Source: Brevibacillus panacihumi W25 (lineage in GTDB: Bacteria; Bacillota; Bacilli; Brevibacillales; Brevibacillaceae). From it: a stretch of DNA of 64,000 nucleotides. A model generated the notes under the pieces. That model made no database searches. It worked only from the letters and a program-made list of their open reading frames with translations, and was not told where the DNA came from. The stretch lies in assembly GCF_000503775.1 (NCBI RefSeq), contig NZ_KI629786.1:665501-729500 (forward strand), read 5' to 3'. Position numbers and translations under genes: made by a program. Shown here in pieces: positions 36,114 to 45,235 of the stretch (position 1 is the stretch's first letter; every line of letters begins with the position of its first letter).

Positions 36114-36132
36114 TCAGCAAATCCTATGCCAT
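36114..36132 (-). promoter_or_regulatory. Sigma-54 promoter of the aldehyde dehydrogenase gene
   Basis: The minus strand reads TGGCATAGGATTTGCT: GG and GC elements with exactly 10 bp between, matching TGGCAC-N5-TTGCA except for T at -22 and T at the end. It points at the dehydrogenase gene, and the activator is divergent. Confidence 0.85.
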
Positions 36133-36181
36133 CAGCGGCAAGCACCGAGATTATCAAGGTTTCCAAGACATACAGCAGGAT

Positions 36182-36228
36182 ACATTGTTCCGAAGCGGAG
36201 CAGTAACCGTTCCATATTGGAACAATGT
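36182..36228. promoter_or_regulatory. Twin UAS dyads for the AcoR-like activator
   Basis: Two copies of TGTTCC-N5-GGAACA: TGTTCCGAAGCGGAGCA at 36186-36202 and a near-perfect CGTTCC/GGAACA at 36208-36224. Their centres are 22 bp apart, two helical turns, so dimers would bind the same DNA face. The pair is also enclosed by a perfect 10-bp inverted repeat ACATTGTTCC/GGAACAATGT. It lies about 55-95 bp upstream of the -24 element, the normal place for a sigma-54 enhancer, and just before the activator start, so autorepression is also possible. Confidence 0.75.
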
Positions 36229-36235
36229 GCAGAGA

Positions 36236-38017
36236 ATGAATCGTGTTATACTGAAGGAGAATGATTTTTTGTGGGAGGGAAGGGAAGTGTCGACGATTGT
36301 TCAGCAATCATGGAAACGCTGCCAAGCATCGAACCTCAAAGCCACGGAGAACGCATACGATCAGATCATATCCATGAGTCGAATCAAAGAAATCATTCGA
36401 GACAACCATCTCCTGATTCGCACGAGTCTTCCCCTGTTTGAAAGGCTGGAGCCCTTCTTGGCAAATACGGAACACATCGCCCTGCTTGCTGACAGTGACG
36501 GCAACATCATACATACGGTAGGAGATCCGACGTTTGCCGACCACGCGCAAAAAGTACAACTGCAAATCGGCGCGAACTGGAACGAGGGCTTCAAGGGAAC
36601 CAATGCCATCGGCACGGCCTTGATTGAACGGGTGCCTGTCCATGTGCAAGGGGAGCAGCATTACTTTCTGGAAAATCAATTTCTGACGTGTTCAGCTTCG
36701 CCCGTTTTTTCCGCTGCTGGCGAGCTGTTGGGCGTCGTGAATATCAGCACGAGAAAAGAATACAACCATCCGCTGGCCATGACCCTGGTCTGCATGGTGG
36801 CCGAATCGCTGCAAAATCGTTTTCTGTATGCCGAAGCCGATCGGGTTGTGGCCTTGCCCCATGCTGATGCCCGTACTTCGTCGCGTTCTTTGCCGTTGAT
36901 CGGATTGGATCGGGATGATCGCATCGTGGGGATCAACGAGTCCGCGAAGAAGCGTTTGGGTGCGGCTGTGCTCGGCAGCGAGATGCCGCAATTGGACAAA
37001 GGAATGGACCGTACCATGAAAGACAATCGCAGAAGGATTTGGCCATCCGCCAAAACGGCGGGGGTGAAGCCATTTCCTCGCTTGGCCGGGAGCTGTCCGC
37101 ATTTTCTGCAAGCCAAACTGATGGGGCAAAAAGCAGCCCTTGTAGATTTCCCTGTGTTAATTCTGGGGGAGAGTGGGACGGGCAAAGAGTTGTTTGCCCA
37201 GATGATCCATGAAATGGGGTCGCGGTCCAATGCTCCGTTTATCGCCGTAAATTGCAGCGCAATTCCGGAAAATCTGATCGAAAGCGAATTGTTCGGCTAC
37301 GAAGGCGGCTCATTTACCGGAGCACAGCGCGAGGGGAAGATCGGGAAATTTGAGGCGGCGAAGAAAGGAACCATTTTTCTTGATGAAATTGGGGACATGT
37401 CACTGAGATCGCAAGCAGCTCTATTGCGTGTCCTCCAGGAAAAGGTGGTGACCCCCGTCGGCAGCAATCAGCCGCGTCCGATTCATGCAAGGGTGATTGC
37501 GGCTACCCATCGGCATTTGCCCGATGAAATCAAGGCTGGCCGTTTTCGCGCTGACCTGTACTATCGGCTCAAGGGAGTCATGATTCAGCTGCCGCCGCTT
37601 CGCCAGCGCACAGATATTCTTCCGCTGGCAGAGCACCTGCTGCGACAGCTCACACCCGGTAGTTCTGCGAGCATTTCCAGGGAAGCCCAAGAGCTGCTTG
37701 CTGCCTACGCCTGGCCCGGCAATATCCGCGAACTCCAGAGTGTACTGATTCAGGCTGCTTTTCTGGCGGACGGGGGAGACATTGAAGCCGTCCATATCCA
37801 ATTGGAGGGGCCGGACGAAGCAGGTGATTTCTCTGTTCGAAAGCAAGAGCTGCCTTCCTTGAAGGAATCGGAAATGGAGGCCATCAAACGCGCGATACGG
37901 ACGACGGGAGGAAATGTCAGTCAGGCAGCCAAGCTGCTGCAGATCGGCCGCAATACTCTTTACCGAAAATTGGCGGAGTACCGCATTTCTTTGCCTGCTA
38001 CCTGGGAGGATGTATGA
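36236..38017 (+). CDS. AcoR-like sigma-54 dependent activator (GAF-AAA-Fis)
   Basis: About 593 residues. N-terminal AcoR-type region with [11 protein letters not shown] and a GAF-like sensor ([34 protein letters not shown]), central AAA+ domain (Walker [16 protein letters not shown] loop, Walker [11 protein letters not shown]-finger region) and C-terminal Fis helix-turn-helix [22 protein letters not shown]. It should activate the divergent aldehyde dehydrogenase/DUF779 promoter. The frame is open to 36068, through the UAS, so the ATG at 36236 is chosen, although its ribosome site is weak; a TTG about 36 nt downstream has AAGGAG and is an alternative. Its stop overlaps the next activator gene by 4 bp. 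Confidence 0.9.
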   Translation: MNRVILKENDFLWEGREVSTIVQQSWKRCQASNLKATENAYDQIISMSRIKEIIRDNHLLIRTSLPLFERLEPFLANTEHIALLADSDGNIIHTVGDPTFADHAQKVQLQIGANWNEGFKGTNAIGTALIERVPVHVQGEQHYFLENQFLTCSASPVFSAAGELLGVVNISTRKEYNHPLAMTLVCMVAESLQNRFLYAEADRVVALPHADARTSSRSLPLIGLDRDDRIVGINESAKKRLGAAVLGSEMPQLDKGMDRTMKDNRRRIWPSAKTAGVKPFPRLAGSCPHFLQAKLMGQKAALVDFPVLILGESGTGKELFAQMIHEMGSRSNAPFIAVNCSAIPENLIESELFGYEGGSFTGAQREGKIGKFEAAKKGTIFLDEIGDMSLRSQAALLRVLQEKVVTPVGSNQPRPIHARVIAATHRHLPDEIKAGRFRADLYYRLKGVMIQLPPLRQRTDILPLAEHLLRQLTPGSSASISREAQELLAAYAWPGNIRELQSVLIQAAFLADGGDIEAVHIQLEGPDEAGDFSVRKQELPSLKESEMEAIKRAIRTTGGNVSQAAKLLQIGRNTLYRKLAEYRISLPATWEDV

Positions 38018-39888
38018 TTGCTTTTTATAAAGTAGACAAATCCGCAGAGACGAAGTTTGCATCTTTGCTGGATACAGATGATTATCATTTCGAGTTTTTT
38101 TCTTCCATTCAGTCTATCACGGATCATCGCATGACCCCTTCTGTTGTGATTGCCCCTGAACCTTTTGTGCATGAGTTCGCTCCCTACGCAATACCTGTCG
38201 TCACGTTGTCGATTGATATCAGAGATATTCGAGACAAGGTTGCCAGACTGCGGAACAAGGGAAAGCATTTTTCACGTGTCGTCTTGTGCGCGTCTGCCAA
38301 AGAAAGAGATTGGCTGCAGAAGGAGCACGAGTTGGAGCCTGGTGGAATCGATTGCCCTTGCCAGTTTGTAACCAACGAGTTCCTTAGCCTGCAAGCCTCC
38401 GAGGAGCCGGCTATCTATCTGACACCGGTATGGGATGCTCAGAGCCTCCGGGTCAGGCCGCCGTCAGGAGAATGGCAGGTGGTGGAGCCGTCTTTGGCTA
38501 CCTTGACTCGGGCTTTGCAGCAAGCTCTATCACTGGAGGCGTATCAACGGGAGCGGCGGCGGGAGAAGCTGCTTCTGGAGGCTGTCGTCGATTCCCTGCA
38601 TGATGCGGTGATCGCGGTAGATCGTCAGAGCCGGATTATTTTGGTCAATGAGCAAGCGAAGATGCTGCTCGGTCTGTCAGGGGATGTTCTGGGCAGACCA
38701 ATTACCGATTACATCCCGCATTCCGACATGCTGCGTGTACTGAAAACCGGGCGGCAGGAGTTAGGGGACGTAGCGACCGTCATGGATCGTTCCATCGTCA
38801 TCAATCGCATTCCCGTCATTGTGAAGGACCAGGTGGTGGGTGCGGTCTCCAACTTCAAAGAGATCACCGATATTCAGAAAATGGAGATGTCTGTCCGCAA
38901 AAAGCTGCATGACAGCGGTTTGGAGGCCCGGTACCGACTGGAAAACATTATTGGCATCTCGGAGACGATACGAGAGACCAAGCAGCAGGCAGCCCTCTTT
39001 GCCAAAAGCAATGCAACGGTTTTGATCACGGGAGAATCAGGTACGGGCAAGGAGTTGTTTGCGCAGGGGATTCACCTGGAAAGCGGGCGAGCGTTGGGAC
39101 CGTTTCTCGCGGTCAACTGCGCGGCATTGCCGGAAAGCCTTTTGGAGAGCGAACTGTTTGGCTATGAAGAAGGCGCTTTTACCGGAGCGAAAAAGGGAGG
39201 GAAGCCGGGTCTGTTTGAATTGGCCCATGGCGGGACTCTTTTTCTGGATGAAATCGGGGAAATGCCGTTGCGGATTCAGGTGCATCTGCTCAGGGTGCTG
39301 CAGGAACGCCGCGTCAGACGTGTCGGCGGCGAGCGGATCATCCCCATCGATGTCCGCATCATCGTAGCTACCAATCGGGATCTGGAGAGGGAAATCGCGA
39401 AGGGGCATTTCCGCTCCGATCTTTATTACCGCATCAACATGCTGAACCTGGAGGTGCCGGCTCTGCGGGAACGCCTGGACGATATTCCGGCGTTGCTGGA
39501 GAGCATGATACAGGAAATGAACGAGCAGCATGAGCAGAAAATAGTAACGCTGGAATCCGCTATTTACCCGTTGCTGCAAGAGCATCACTGGCCCGGAAAT
39601 GTGCGCGAGCTGCGCAACGTGGTCGAACGAATGGTGCTGCTCTCGCGTGATGGAAAGATACATGCCAAAGATGTGGCGCTTTTATTTCAAGGAAAGAAGA
39701 AAAGCTGGAAGGCCGAGTATGAAAATGGTGAAGCGGGGATGACAAACACCGATGACGAGAGCCCGGAGGCTGCGAGAATCAGGAGGGCTTTGGAGAAAGC
39801 CAAGCACAACCGGACTTTGGCAGCCAAAACGTTGGGGATGGACCGCACCACCCTATGGAGAAAGATGAAGCAGTACAGAATCGAGTGA
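38014..39888 (+). CDS. PAS-containing sigma-54 dependent activator
   Basis: 624 residues. The first about 165 residues are an uncharacterised sensor region, perhaps distantly PrpR_N-like ([20 protein letters not shown]). A PAS domain follows ([21 protein letters not shown]), then the AAA+ domain (Walker [37 protein letters not shown]) and a Fis helix-turn-helix ending [20 protein letters not shown]. The ATG overlaps the upstream activator stop (ATGA), so both are made from one message. It precedes the sigma-54 promoter at 40008 and most likely activates the hydroxy-acid genes behind it. Confidence 0.93.
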   Translation: MIAFYKVDKSAETKFASLLDTDDYHFEFFSSIQSITDHRMTPSVVIAPEPFVHEFAPYAIPVVTLSIDIRDIRDKVARLRNKGKHFSRVVLCASAKERDWLQKEHELEPGGIDCPCQFVTNEFLSLQASEEPAIYLTPVWDAQSLRVRPPSGEWQVVEPSLATLTRALQQALSLEAYQRERRREKLLLEAVVDSLHDAVIAVDRQSRIILVNEQAKMLLGLSGDVLGRPITDYIPHSDMLRVLKTGRQELGDVATVMDRSIVINRIPVIVKDQVVGAVSNFKEITDIQKMEMSVRKKLHDSGLEARYRLENIIGISETIRETKQQAALFAKSNATVLITGESGTGKELFAQGIHLESGRALGPFLAVNCAALPESLLESELFGYEEGAFTGAKKGGKPGLFELAHGGTLFLDEIGEMPLRIQVHLLRVLQERRVRRVGGERIIPIDVRIIVATNRDLEREIAKGHFRSDLYYRINMLNLEVPALRERLDDIPALLESMIQEMNEQHEQKIVTLESAIYPLLQEHHWPGNVRELRNVVERMVLLSRDGKIHAKDVALLFQGKKKSWKAEYENGEAGMTNTDDESPEAARIRRALEKAKHNRTLAAKTLGMDRTTLWRKMKQYRIE

Positions 39889-39925
39889 AAGTGTTGCAAC
39901 AAATCGTTGCAACACTTTGTTTTAT
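39889..39925 (+). terminator. Terminator-shaped dyad that may double as UAS
   Basis: AAGTGTTGCAAC and GTTGCAACACTT are perfect 12-bp arms around AAATC, directly after the stop codon, followed by TGTTTTATTTT. It reads as an intrinsic terminator. The same dyad is centred about 107 bp upstream of the -24 element at 40010, the usual enhancer distance, and GTTGCAAC is a plausible binding half-site. Confidence 0.75.
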
Positions 39926-39968
39926 TTTGCATTCCTGTTTTACTAATAACTTCATTGATTTAACTGAA

Positions 39969-39984
39969 TTGAAAGCGTTATCGG
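39969..39984 (+). promoter_or_regulatory. cre-like box upstream of the tartrate dehydrogenase gene
   Basis: TTGAAAGCGTTATCGG matches WTGNAARCGNWWWCAW except the last two positions. It lies 24 bp upstream of the -24 element, in the same relative place as the perfect cre at 24558, so CcpA repression is plausible. Confidence 0.5.
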
Positions 39985-40007
39985 GTTTCGACACGATTCT
40001 AGGTAAA

Positions 40008-40026
40008 TTGGCATGATTTCTGCAAG
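40008..40026 (+). promoter_or_regulatory. Sigma-54 promoter of the hydroxy-acid operon
   Basis: TTGGCATGATTTCTGCAAG has GG at 40010-40011 and GC at 40022-40023, 10 bp apart, with near-consensus flanks. It lies 55 bp before the TTG start at 40081 and downstream of two sigma-54 activator genes. Confidence 0.9.
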
Positions 40027-40080
40027 TTATAATAGCGTTGAATTGTCTAAATATTTTGGTGATTATGAGGAGGGAGTCGA

Positions 40081-41157
40081 TTGCAACATTATTCGATCGC
40101 AGTGATACCAGGAGACGGAATCGGTCCCGAGGTTATGGATGAAGGCTTGAAAGTCCTGAAAGCGATAGAAGAAAGCCACGGGGGAGTCAGGTTTGCCTGT
40201 GATGAAAAGCCATGGAACTGCGACTACTACTTGAAAAATGGCAGAATGATGCCGGAGAATGGTTTGGATGTGCTGAAAAATTATGACTTGATCTTGCTGG
40301 GCGCGATCGGAGCTCCGGGAGTGCCAGATCATATATCTGTCTGGGAATTGATTCTTCCCATCCGCAGAGCCTTCCAACAGTATGTCAACCTAAGACCAGT
40401 CAAACTGCTGCGTGGATTGGAAAGCCCGCTTCGCTACAAAAATCACGACGATCTCGATTTCGTGGTCGTACGGGAAAATACAGAGGGCGAGTATTCCAAC
40501 ATGGGCGGCCGGATGCATCAAGGCACCCCTTATGAAATGGCTGTGCAAAACAACGTATTTACTCGCTATGGCACCGAGCGAATTATCAAATACGCGTATG
40601 ATCTCGCTGAAAAAAGACCGAAAAAGCGGCTGACTGCAGCGACCAAATCAAATGGAATCAACCACTCCATGCCGTTCTGGGATGAGATCGTCAAGGAAGT
40701 CGGAAAAGATCATCCAGGGATCCAGACAAATCTCTATCATATCGATGCGTTGGCAGCATATTTTATTACCCGTCCGGAAGAATTCGACGTCGTGGTCGCG
40801 AGCAATCTGTTCGGCGATATTTTGACCGATCTGGGTGCTGCTGTCGTCGGTGGTTTGGGGCTTGCTCCTTCAGCCAACATCAACCCGGAGCGCAACTTCC
40901 CGTCCATGTTTGAGCCGATCCACGGATCTGCACCGGACATCGCAGGCAAGGGAATCGCCAATCCAATCGCGCAGATCTGGAGTCTGAGCATGATGATGGA
41001 TCATCTGGGCCATTATGAAATCGGGAAAGTGATTCTGGACGCGATCGAACAAGTGCTGATCGACGGAAAGGTACAGACACCTGACCTGGGAGGCCGTGCA
41101 ACGACGAAAGAATTGGGCGACGAGATCGTTCGTCAAATCCACCTAGCTACTCGCTAG
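40081..41157 (+). CDS. Tartrate/D-malate dehydrogenase (isocitrate dehydrogenase family)
   Basis: 358 residues. Typical of the TtuC/YcsA branch of the isocitrate/isopropylmalate dehydrogenases: VIPGDGIGPEVMDEGLKVL, LGAIGAPGVPDHISVW (in place of the isopropylmalate-type loop), VVVRENTEGEYSNMGGRMH, and metal-binding Asp residues in ASNLFGDILTDLGAA. NAD is favoured by EPIHGSAPDIAGKGIANP. Known members oxidise D-malate to pyruvate or act on tartrates. It starts at TTG with GAGGAGGGAG four nt upstream and is the first gene after the sigma-54 promoter; an insertion sequence follows it. Confidence 0.9.
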   Translation: MQHYSIAVIPGDGIGPEVMDEGLKVLKAIEESHGGVRFACDEKPWNCDYYLKNGRMMPENGLDVLKNYDLILLGAIGAPGVPDHISVWELILPIRRAFQQYVNLRPVKLLRGLESPLRYKNHDDLDFVVVRENTEGEYSNMGGRMHQGTPYEMAVQNNVFTRYGTERIIKYAYDLAEKRPKKRLTAATKSNGINHSMPFWDEIVKEVGKDHPGIQTNLYHIDALAAYFITRPEEFDVVVASNLFGDILTDLGAAVVGGLGLAPSANINPERNFPSMFEPIHGSAPDIAGKGIANPIAQIWSLSMMMDHLGHYEIGKVILDAIEQVLIDGKVQTPDLGGRATTKELGDEIVRQIHLATR

Positions 41158-41278
41158 TATAAAAAAAGGAGCCATTCCTGTAATGAATGAATTTGGGGTT
41201 TGAATAAAAAAAGCACCTTCTGTAAACTGGGAAACGTTCCGTCCAAAGAACAATTACCCGTACAGGAGGTACTCCACA

Positions 41279-42574
41279 ATGAAGTATAAGCAATCGAAAA
41301 AGCAGAATCAACGTATTCAACAAATTACCGAATTAACCCTTGTTGTCGGTGCAGATATTGCCAAGAAAACGCATGTTGCCAGAGCTGTCGATTTCCGCGG
41401 AATCGAGATTGGTAAGGACTGTGTGTTCGGCAATGACCATTCTGGCCTGACGAAACTCGTTTCGTGGATGAAGGAGCTTCAGCGGCAATACGCCAAGACG
41501 GATATCATCTTGGGCATTGAGCCAACCGGACACTACTGGTTTCCACTGGCCGAATTTCTGCATCGAGAAAACATCAAAGTCGTTATCGTGAATCCTCATC
41601 ACGTCAATAAAAGCAAAGAACTTGAAGACAATTCACCGACGAAGAATGATTACAAGGATGCTAGGTTAATCGCTGATTTAGTTCGCAATGGCAAGTACAG
41701 CGAGCCCAAATTGCCTACGAGCGTTTATGCCGATCTTCGTATTCTCATGAACCTTCGAGAGAAGGTGATGGTGAACTTCGGTCAAGTCCAACGGCGTATC
41801 CAGAACTGGCTTGATCGCTTCTTTCCGGAGTACAGCCTTGTGTTTAAAGATTGGGAAGGAAAGGCCTCGCTCATCACGCTTCGTGAATTTCCGACGCCAC
41901 AGGAGATTGTATCGCTTGGCGCGAGTACAATCGTGAACCGATGGAAGGAAGACGTGAAGCGAGCGGTTGGCTCCAAACGTGCAGCGCAACTCCTACAAGC
42001 TGCCACAAACTCAATTGGACTTACCGAAGGGCTGACGGCGGCGAAAATCGAGCTCAAGGCCTTACTGGAACAATATGAACTATTCTCAAGGCAACTTGAA
42101 GAAATCATGGCGCAAGTGGAAGCATTGCTTGCACAAATTCCAGGTACAAATGAAATGCTGACAGTACCAGGAATCGGCGTTGTTACGCTGGCGGGCTTCT
42201 TGGCTGAAGTTGGTGATCTTAGCGGTTATGACCATGGGCAGCAGATCATCCGTCTTGCTGGATTTAACCTCAAAGAGAACAGTTCCGGCAAGAAGAAGGG
42301 CAAGTCCACGATTACCAAGCGTGGACGATCCCGACTAAGAGCCTTGCTATTTCGGGCGATGATGCCGATGGTCGCCAAAAACGCCGAATTCAAGGCGTTG
42401 CACCATTACTTTACGAAGCGAAGTCATAATCCGCTCAAGAAGAAGCAGTCTATAGTGGCACTCTGCGGGAAGCTCATTCGCGTACTGTACACACTAGGCA
42501 CGAAGTGCATTCCGTACAATGCGTCCGACGTATTAGGACCTGTACGCCAGTCCCAAATACAGATGGTAGCTTAA
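41279..42574 (+). CDS. IS110-family transposase (DEDD), IS1111-like
   Basis: 431 residues, intact. N-terminal RuvC-like DEDD domain: Asp in VVGADIAKKTHVA, Glu in LGIEPTGHYWFPL, and the Asp pair in SPTKNDYKDARLIADL. C-terminal Transposase_20 domain with VPGIGVVTLAGFLAEVGDL and a conserved Ser/Gly-rich NSSGKKKGKSTITKRG. These enzymes recombine through an RNA guide and leave no target duplication. TACAGGAGGTACTCCACA precedes the ATG. It is full length and could be active. Confidence 0.93.
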   Translation: MKYKQSKKQNQRIQQITELTLVVGADIAKKTHVARAVDFRGIEIGKDCVFGNDHSGLTKLVSWMKELQRQYAKTDIILGIEPTGHYWFPLAEFLHRENIKVVIVNPHHVNKSKELEDNSPTKNDYKDARLIADLVRNGKYSEPKLPTSVYADLRILMNLREKVMVNFGQVQRRIQNWLDRFFPEYSLVFKDWEGKASLITLREFPTPQEIVSLGASTIVNRWKEDVKRAVGSKRAAQLLQAATNSIGLTEGLTAAKIELKALLEQYELFSRQLEEIMAQVEALLAQIPGTNEMLTVPGIGVVTLAGFLAEVGDLSGYDHGQQIIRLAGFNLKENSSGKKKGKSTITKRGRSRLRALLFRAMMPMVAKNAEFKALHHYFTKRSHNPLKKKQSIVALCGKLIRVLYTLGTKCIPYNASDVLGPVRQSQIQMVA

Positions 42575-42599
42575 ATTCAAACGATATTCTCGTTTCTCA

Positions 42600-42780
42600 C
42601 AAGAGCTTGGAAGTAAACCAATGACAACAGAAGCACGGAGCAGCCGCAGGATCTATTCCGTAAGGGCAACGACCCAGTAAAGGAGCAAGAAGCGGCGTCC
42701 ACACCTTGAGAGGCAGAACGAAGGAATGTAAGGGCGAAGACCCAGCGTGACATGGGAGGGTAAGCCGTCAGGGGAATGGA
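42600..42780 (+). ncRNA. Candidate bridge/seek RNA in 3' non-coding end of IS
   Basis: The about 200 bp after the transposase stop have no reading frame but hold two near-identical stem-loop units, GTAAGGGCAACGACCCAG (42660-42677) and GTAAGGGCGAAGACCCAG (42728-42745), 16 of 18 bases equal, each folding GGG(C)..GACCC. In IS1111-group elements the guide RNA is made from the 3' non-coding end. The assignment is by position and structure only. Confidence 0.5.
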
Positions 42781-42790
42781 GTGGATATCC

Positions 42791-42983
42791 AAATGTGCGG
42801 TCATACGATTTACCAATAGATTGGAAAAAAGATTCGAATCTTTATTCCCGCCACCGGCTCATCCAGAAAAATATTCCATAATTACATGCTTCGCCCACTT
42901 CTCTGGAATGTTGATGGTTGAAAATCTAAGAATGAGTGAGCAAACGCGAGAAAACATTAATTTATAGTGGGAGGAGAAGGAGA
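42791..42983 (+). other. Non-coding stretch between IS and aldehyde dehydrogenase
   Basis: No gene seen. It includes a 16-bp palindrome AAAGATTCGAATCTTT near 42830-42846 and otherwise unremarkable AT-rich DNA ending in a strong GGGAGGAGAAGGAG ribosome site. No -24/-12 motif was found, so any promoter for the downstream genes after IS insertion is not evident. Confidence 0.5.
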
Positions 42984-44408
42984 ATGTCTACACAAACCTA
43001 TGATCTGTATATCGATGGTGAATGGGTAAAAACAGAGAACTATATCCCGGTGTACCATAAATTCACCGGTGCCACCATCGCGCAAATCGCAAAAGCGGAA
43101 CAGCATCATGTCAACGCAGCGGTAGAGGCAGCACACAAAAAGTTTAAACGAGACTCGCTTACTCCGTTTCAACGGTATAAAATCTTGTTAAAAGCATCTG
43201 AACTGATGGAAGAGCGTCGCGATGAGATGGAACTGTCCCTGATTCGGGAAGTCGGGAAGACTCGTAAAGACGCGATGAATGAGCTGGACCGCACGATCAA
43301 CACCCTGCGCCTGTCAGCCGAAGAAGCGAAGCGCATCCATGGGGAAATGGTACCGCTCCAGTCTACAGAAGGTTCGGAAAACAGACTGGGCTTTACCATC
43401 CGCGTGCCCAAGGGGGTCATTGGGGCCATCACGCCATTTAATTATCCGCTGCTGCTCAGCACGCACAAGATCGCCCCTGCTATTGCGGCAGGAAATACGA
43501 TCGTCGTGAAGCCAGCGACTGTAACTCCGATCGCTACCTTTTTGCTGGTAGCTGTGCTGGAAGAAGCCGGTCTGCCAAAAGGGCATATCAACATCGTGAC
43601 CGGAGCGGGAAGCCAGGTAGGCGAATGGCTGCTGGATGAGCCGAAAATTGCCATGTACACCTTTACCGGATCGGGTGAAGTGGGTCGCCACATCAAAGAA
43701 CGCAGCGGCATGCGTCCGGTAGCGTTGGAGCTGGGCAACAACTCCCCGAACATCGTTCACCTGGATGCCGATCTTGAACTGGCAGCCCGTCAGACAGCAG
43801 CCCGCAGCTTCCACAACGCCGGTCAGGCTTGCATCGCGGTCCAACGTATCTACGTACACGAATCGGTCTTGCAAGAGTTCACGGATCTGTACGTCTCCGA
43901 AGTTCAGAAATTGAAGGTCGGCAATCCTGAAGATCCGGACACTGATGTAGGTCCAATGATCAGCGAAAAGGAAGCAGCACGTACCGAAGAATGGGTGCTG
44001 GAGGCGATCAGCCAGGGTGCCAAGTCTTTGATGCCTGTAAAACGGGAAGGCGCTTTGTTCTATCCAGCTGTCATGGTCGATACCAAGCCAGAAATGAAAG
44101 TCGTCTGCCGGGAAGTGTTCGCTCCGGTTGTGACAATTATTCCATACAGCGATCTGGACGAAGCGTTCGCGGAAGCCAATAATTCCGAATACGGTTTGCA
44201 AGCAGGCATCTTCACTCGCGATTTACATATTGCGATGAAGGCCGCGCGCGTGTTAGAGTACGGTGGCGTAGTCATTAACGATGTATCCACCTACCGCAAT
44301 GATGTCATGCCTTACGGCGGTATCAAAAACAGTGGTCTGGGCAAGGAAGGGCCGCGTTATGCAGTCGAAGAGATGACAGATGAACGTATGGTGGTGATCA
44401 ATCTATGA
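42984..44408 (+). CDS. Aldehyde dehydrogenase (succinate-semialdehyde / lactaldehyde-like)
   Basis: 474 residues. Catalytic Cys in FHNAGQACIAVQRIYV, Glu in VALELGNNSPNIVH (with NN where most relatives have GG), NAD motif FTGSGEVGRHI. It is of the broad succinate-semialdehyde, lactaldehyde and sulfolactaldehyde dehydrogenase group; substrate is not clear. ATG 42984 after AGGAGAAGGAG is chosen over an upstream in-frame ATG at 42936. Its stop overlaps the SDR gene by 4 bp. Probably oxidises an aldehyde intermediate of the pathway. Confidence 0.9.
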   Translation: MSTQTYDLYIDGEWVKTENYIPVYHKFTGATIAQIAKAEQHHVNAAVEAAHKKFKRDSLTPFQRYKILLKASELMEERRDEMELSLIREVGKTRKDAMNELDRTINTLRLSAEEAKRIHGEMVPLQSTEGSENRLGFTIRVPKGVIGAITPFNYPLLLSTHKIAPAIAAGNTIVVKPATVTPIATFLLVAVLEEAGLPKGHINIVTGAGSQVGEWLLDEPKIAMYTFTGSGEVGRHIKERSGMRPVALELGNNSPNIVHLDADLELAARQTAARSFHNAGQACIAVQRIYVHESVLQEFTDLYVSEVQKLKVGNPEDPDTDVGPMISEKEAARTEEWVLEAISQGAKSLMPVKREGALFYPAVMVDTKPEMKVVCREVFAPVVTIIPYSDLDEAFAEANNSEYGLQAGIFTRDLHIAMKAARVLEYGGVVINDVSTYRNDVMPYGGIKNSGLGKEGPRYAVEEMTDERMVVINL

Positions 44409-45175
44409 ATAGAGAGCTTTTGCACGGAAAAACAGCGATTGTAACCGGAGCTGCTTCTGGCATGGGGAAGGCAATTGCCAAACTATTTGCACAAGAAGGC
44501 GCCAATGTGGTTCTCGCCGATCTGAACAAGGACGCGGCAGCCAGTGTGGCGCAAGAGCTTCCGGAAGGCAAAGGACACGCGGTGCAAACCGACGTAGCCA
44601 ATGATGAAAGCGTAGCCGCGATGGTGGCTGAAACGGTGAAAGTATACGGTTCGGTCGACGTACTGGTCAACTGTGCCGGGGTACCGCAGGCATTCACCCC
44701 GATCGAAGAGTTGACGCTCGAAATGTGGGATAAAATCATGTCCGTGAACACGAAGTCGATTTTCCTGACTACACGGCATGCTGTACCGCATATGAAGGCT
44801 GCCAAAAAAGGAAGCATCATCAATATCGCATCGATTGCTTCCATCCGGGCTCGTCCGGGTCTCAATGCGTACTGCGCTTCCAAAGGAGCTGCAGTGATGC
44901 TGAGCAAAGCCTTGGCATTGGAATTGGCTCCTGACCAAATCCGTGTCAATGTAATCAACCCTGGTCCAGCAGAGACCCCCATGCTTGGGAAGTTCATCAA
45001 CGGAGATGCCGAGACAGTGGAGGCAGGGAAAAAGGAAATTTTCATCGACAGCGTTCCGCTTGGCAAGCTGATCCAGCCGGAAGATATCGCGCAAGCAGCG
45101 CTCTATCTGGCTTCCGATCTCTCGAAAATCGTGACGGGAGAGGTCATGAATGTAGACGGAGGCAGAGGCATTTAA
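44405..45175 (+). CDS. SDR family oxidoreductase
   Basis: 256 residues, classical short-chain dehydrogenase: cofactor motif TGAASGMGKAIA, NAG-type VNCAGVPQ, catalytic Ser in NIASIASIRA and YCASK (Tyr and Lys of YxxxK). Asp in VVLADLNKD after the second strand favours NAD. It probably interconverts a hydroxy and a keto or aldehyde group of the same catabolic route as its neighbours. It overlaps the aldehyde dehydrogenase by 4 bp. Confidence 0.9.
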   Translation: MNRELLHGKTAIVTGAASGMGKAIAKLFAQEGANVVLADLNKDAAASVAQELPEGKGHAVQTDVANDESVAAMVAETVKVYGSVDVLVNCAGVPQAFTPIEELTLEMWDKIMSVNTKSIFLTTRHAVPHMKAAKKGSIINIASIASIRARPGLNAYCASKGAAVMLSKALALELAPDQIRVNVINPGPAETPMLGKFINGDAETVEAGKKEIFIDSVPLGKLIQPEDIAQAALYLASDLSKIVTGEVMNVDGGRGI

Positions 45176-45235
45176 CTTTGGTATTACAGCAATACACATA
45201 TATAAAAACAAGAAATGCAAGGGGGATGTAAGACG

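Larger units (their letters stand above)
41160..42790 (+). mobile_element. IS110-family element, IS1111-like layout (ends approximate)
   Basis: One transposase gene with a short 5' flank (about 120 bp) and a long structured 3' non-coding part (about 200 bp). Imperfect sub-terminal inverted repeats are seen: CCATTCC-TG at 41172-41180 and, inverted, CAGGGGAATGG near 42769-42779. Target duplications are not expected in this family and none is seen. It separates the tartrate dehydrogenase gene from the aldehyde dehydrogenase and transporter genes. Exact ends cannot be fixed without an empty-site comparison. Confidence 0.75.

Noticed and set aside
36068..36235. N-terminal extension of the AcoR-like activator to 36068
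   Set aside because: Those 56 codons cover the sigma-54 promoter and UAS dyads, and the extra peptide has no match to the family N-terminus.
42825..42870. tRNA-like 3' end (TTCGAAT followed by CCGGCTCATCCA-like bases)
   Set aside because: The TTCGAAT lies in a simple palindrome, the T stem does not pair with a 7-base loop, and no acceptor, D or anticodon arms could be built upstream.
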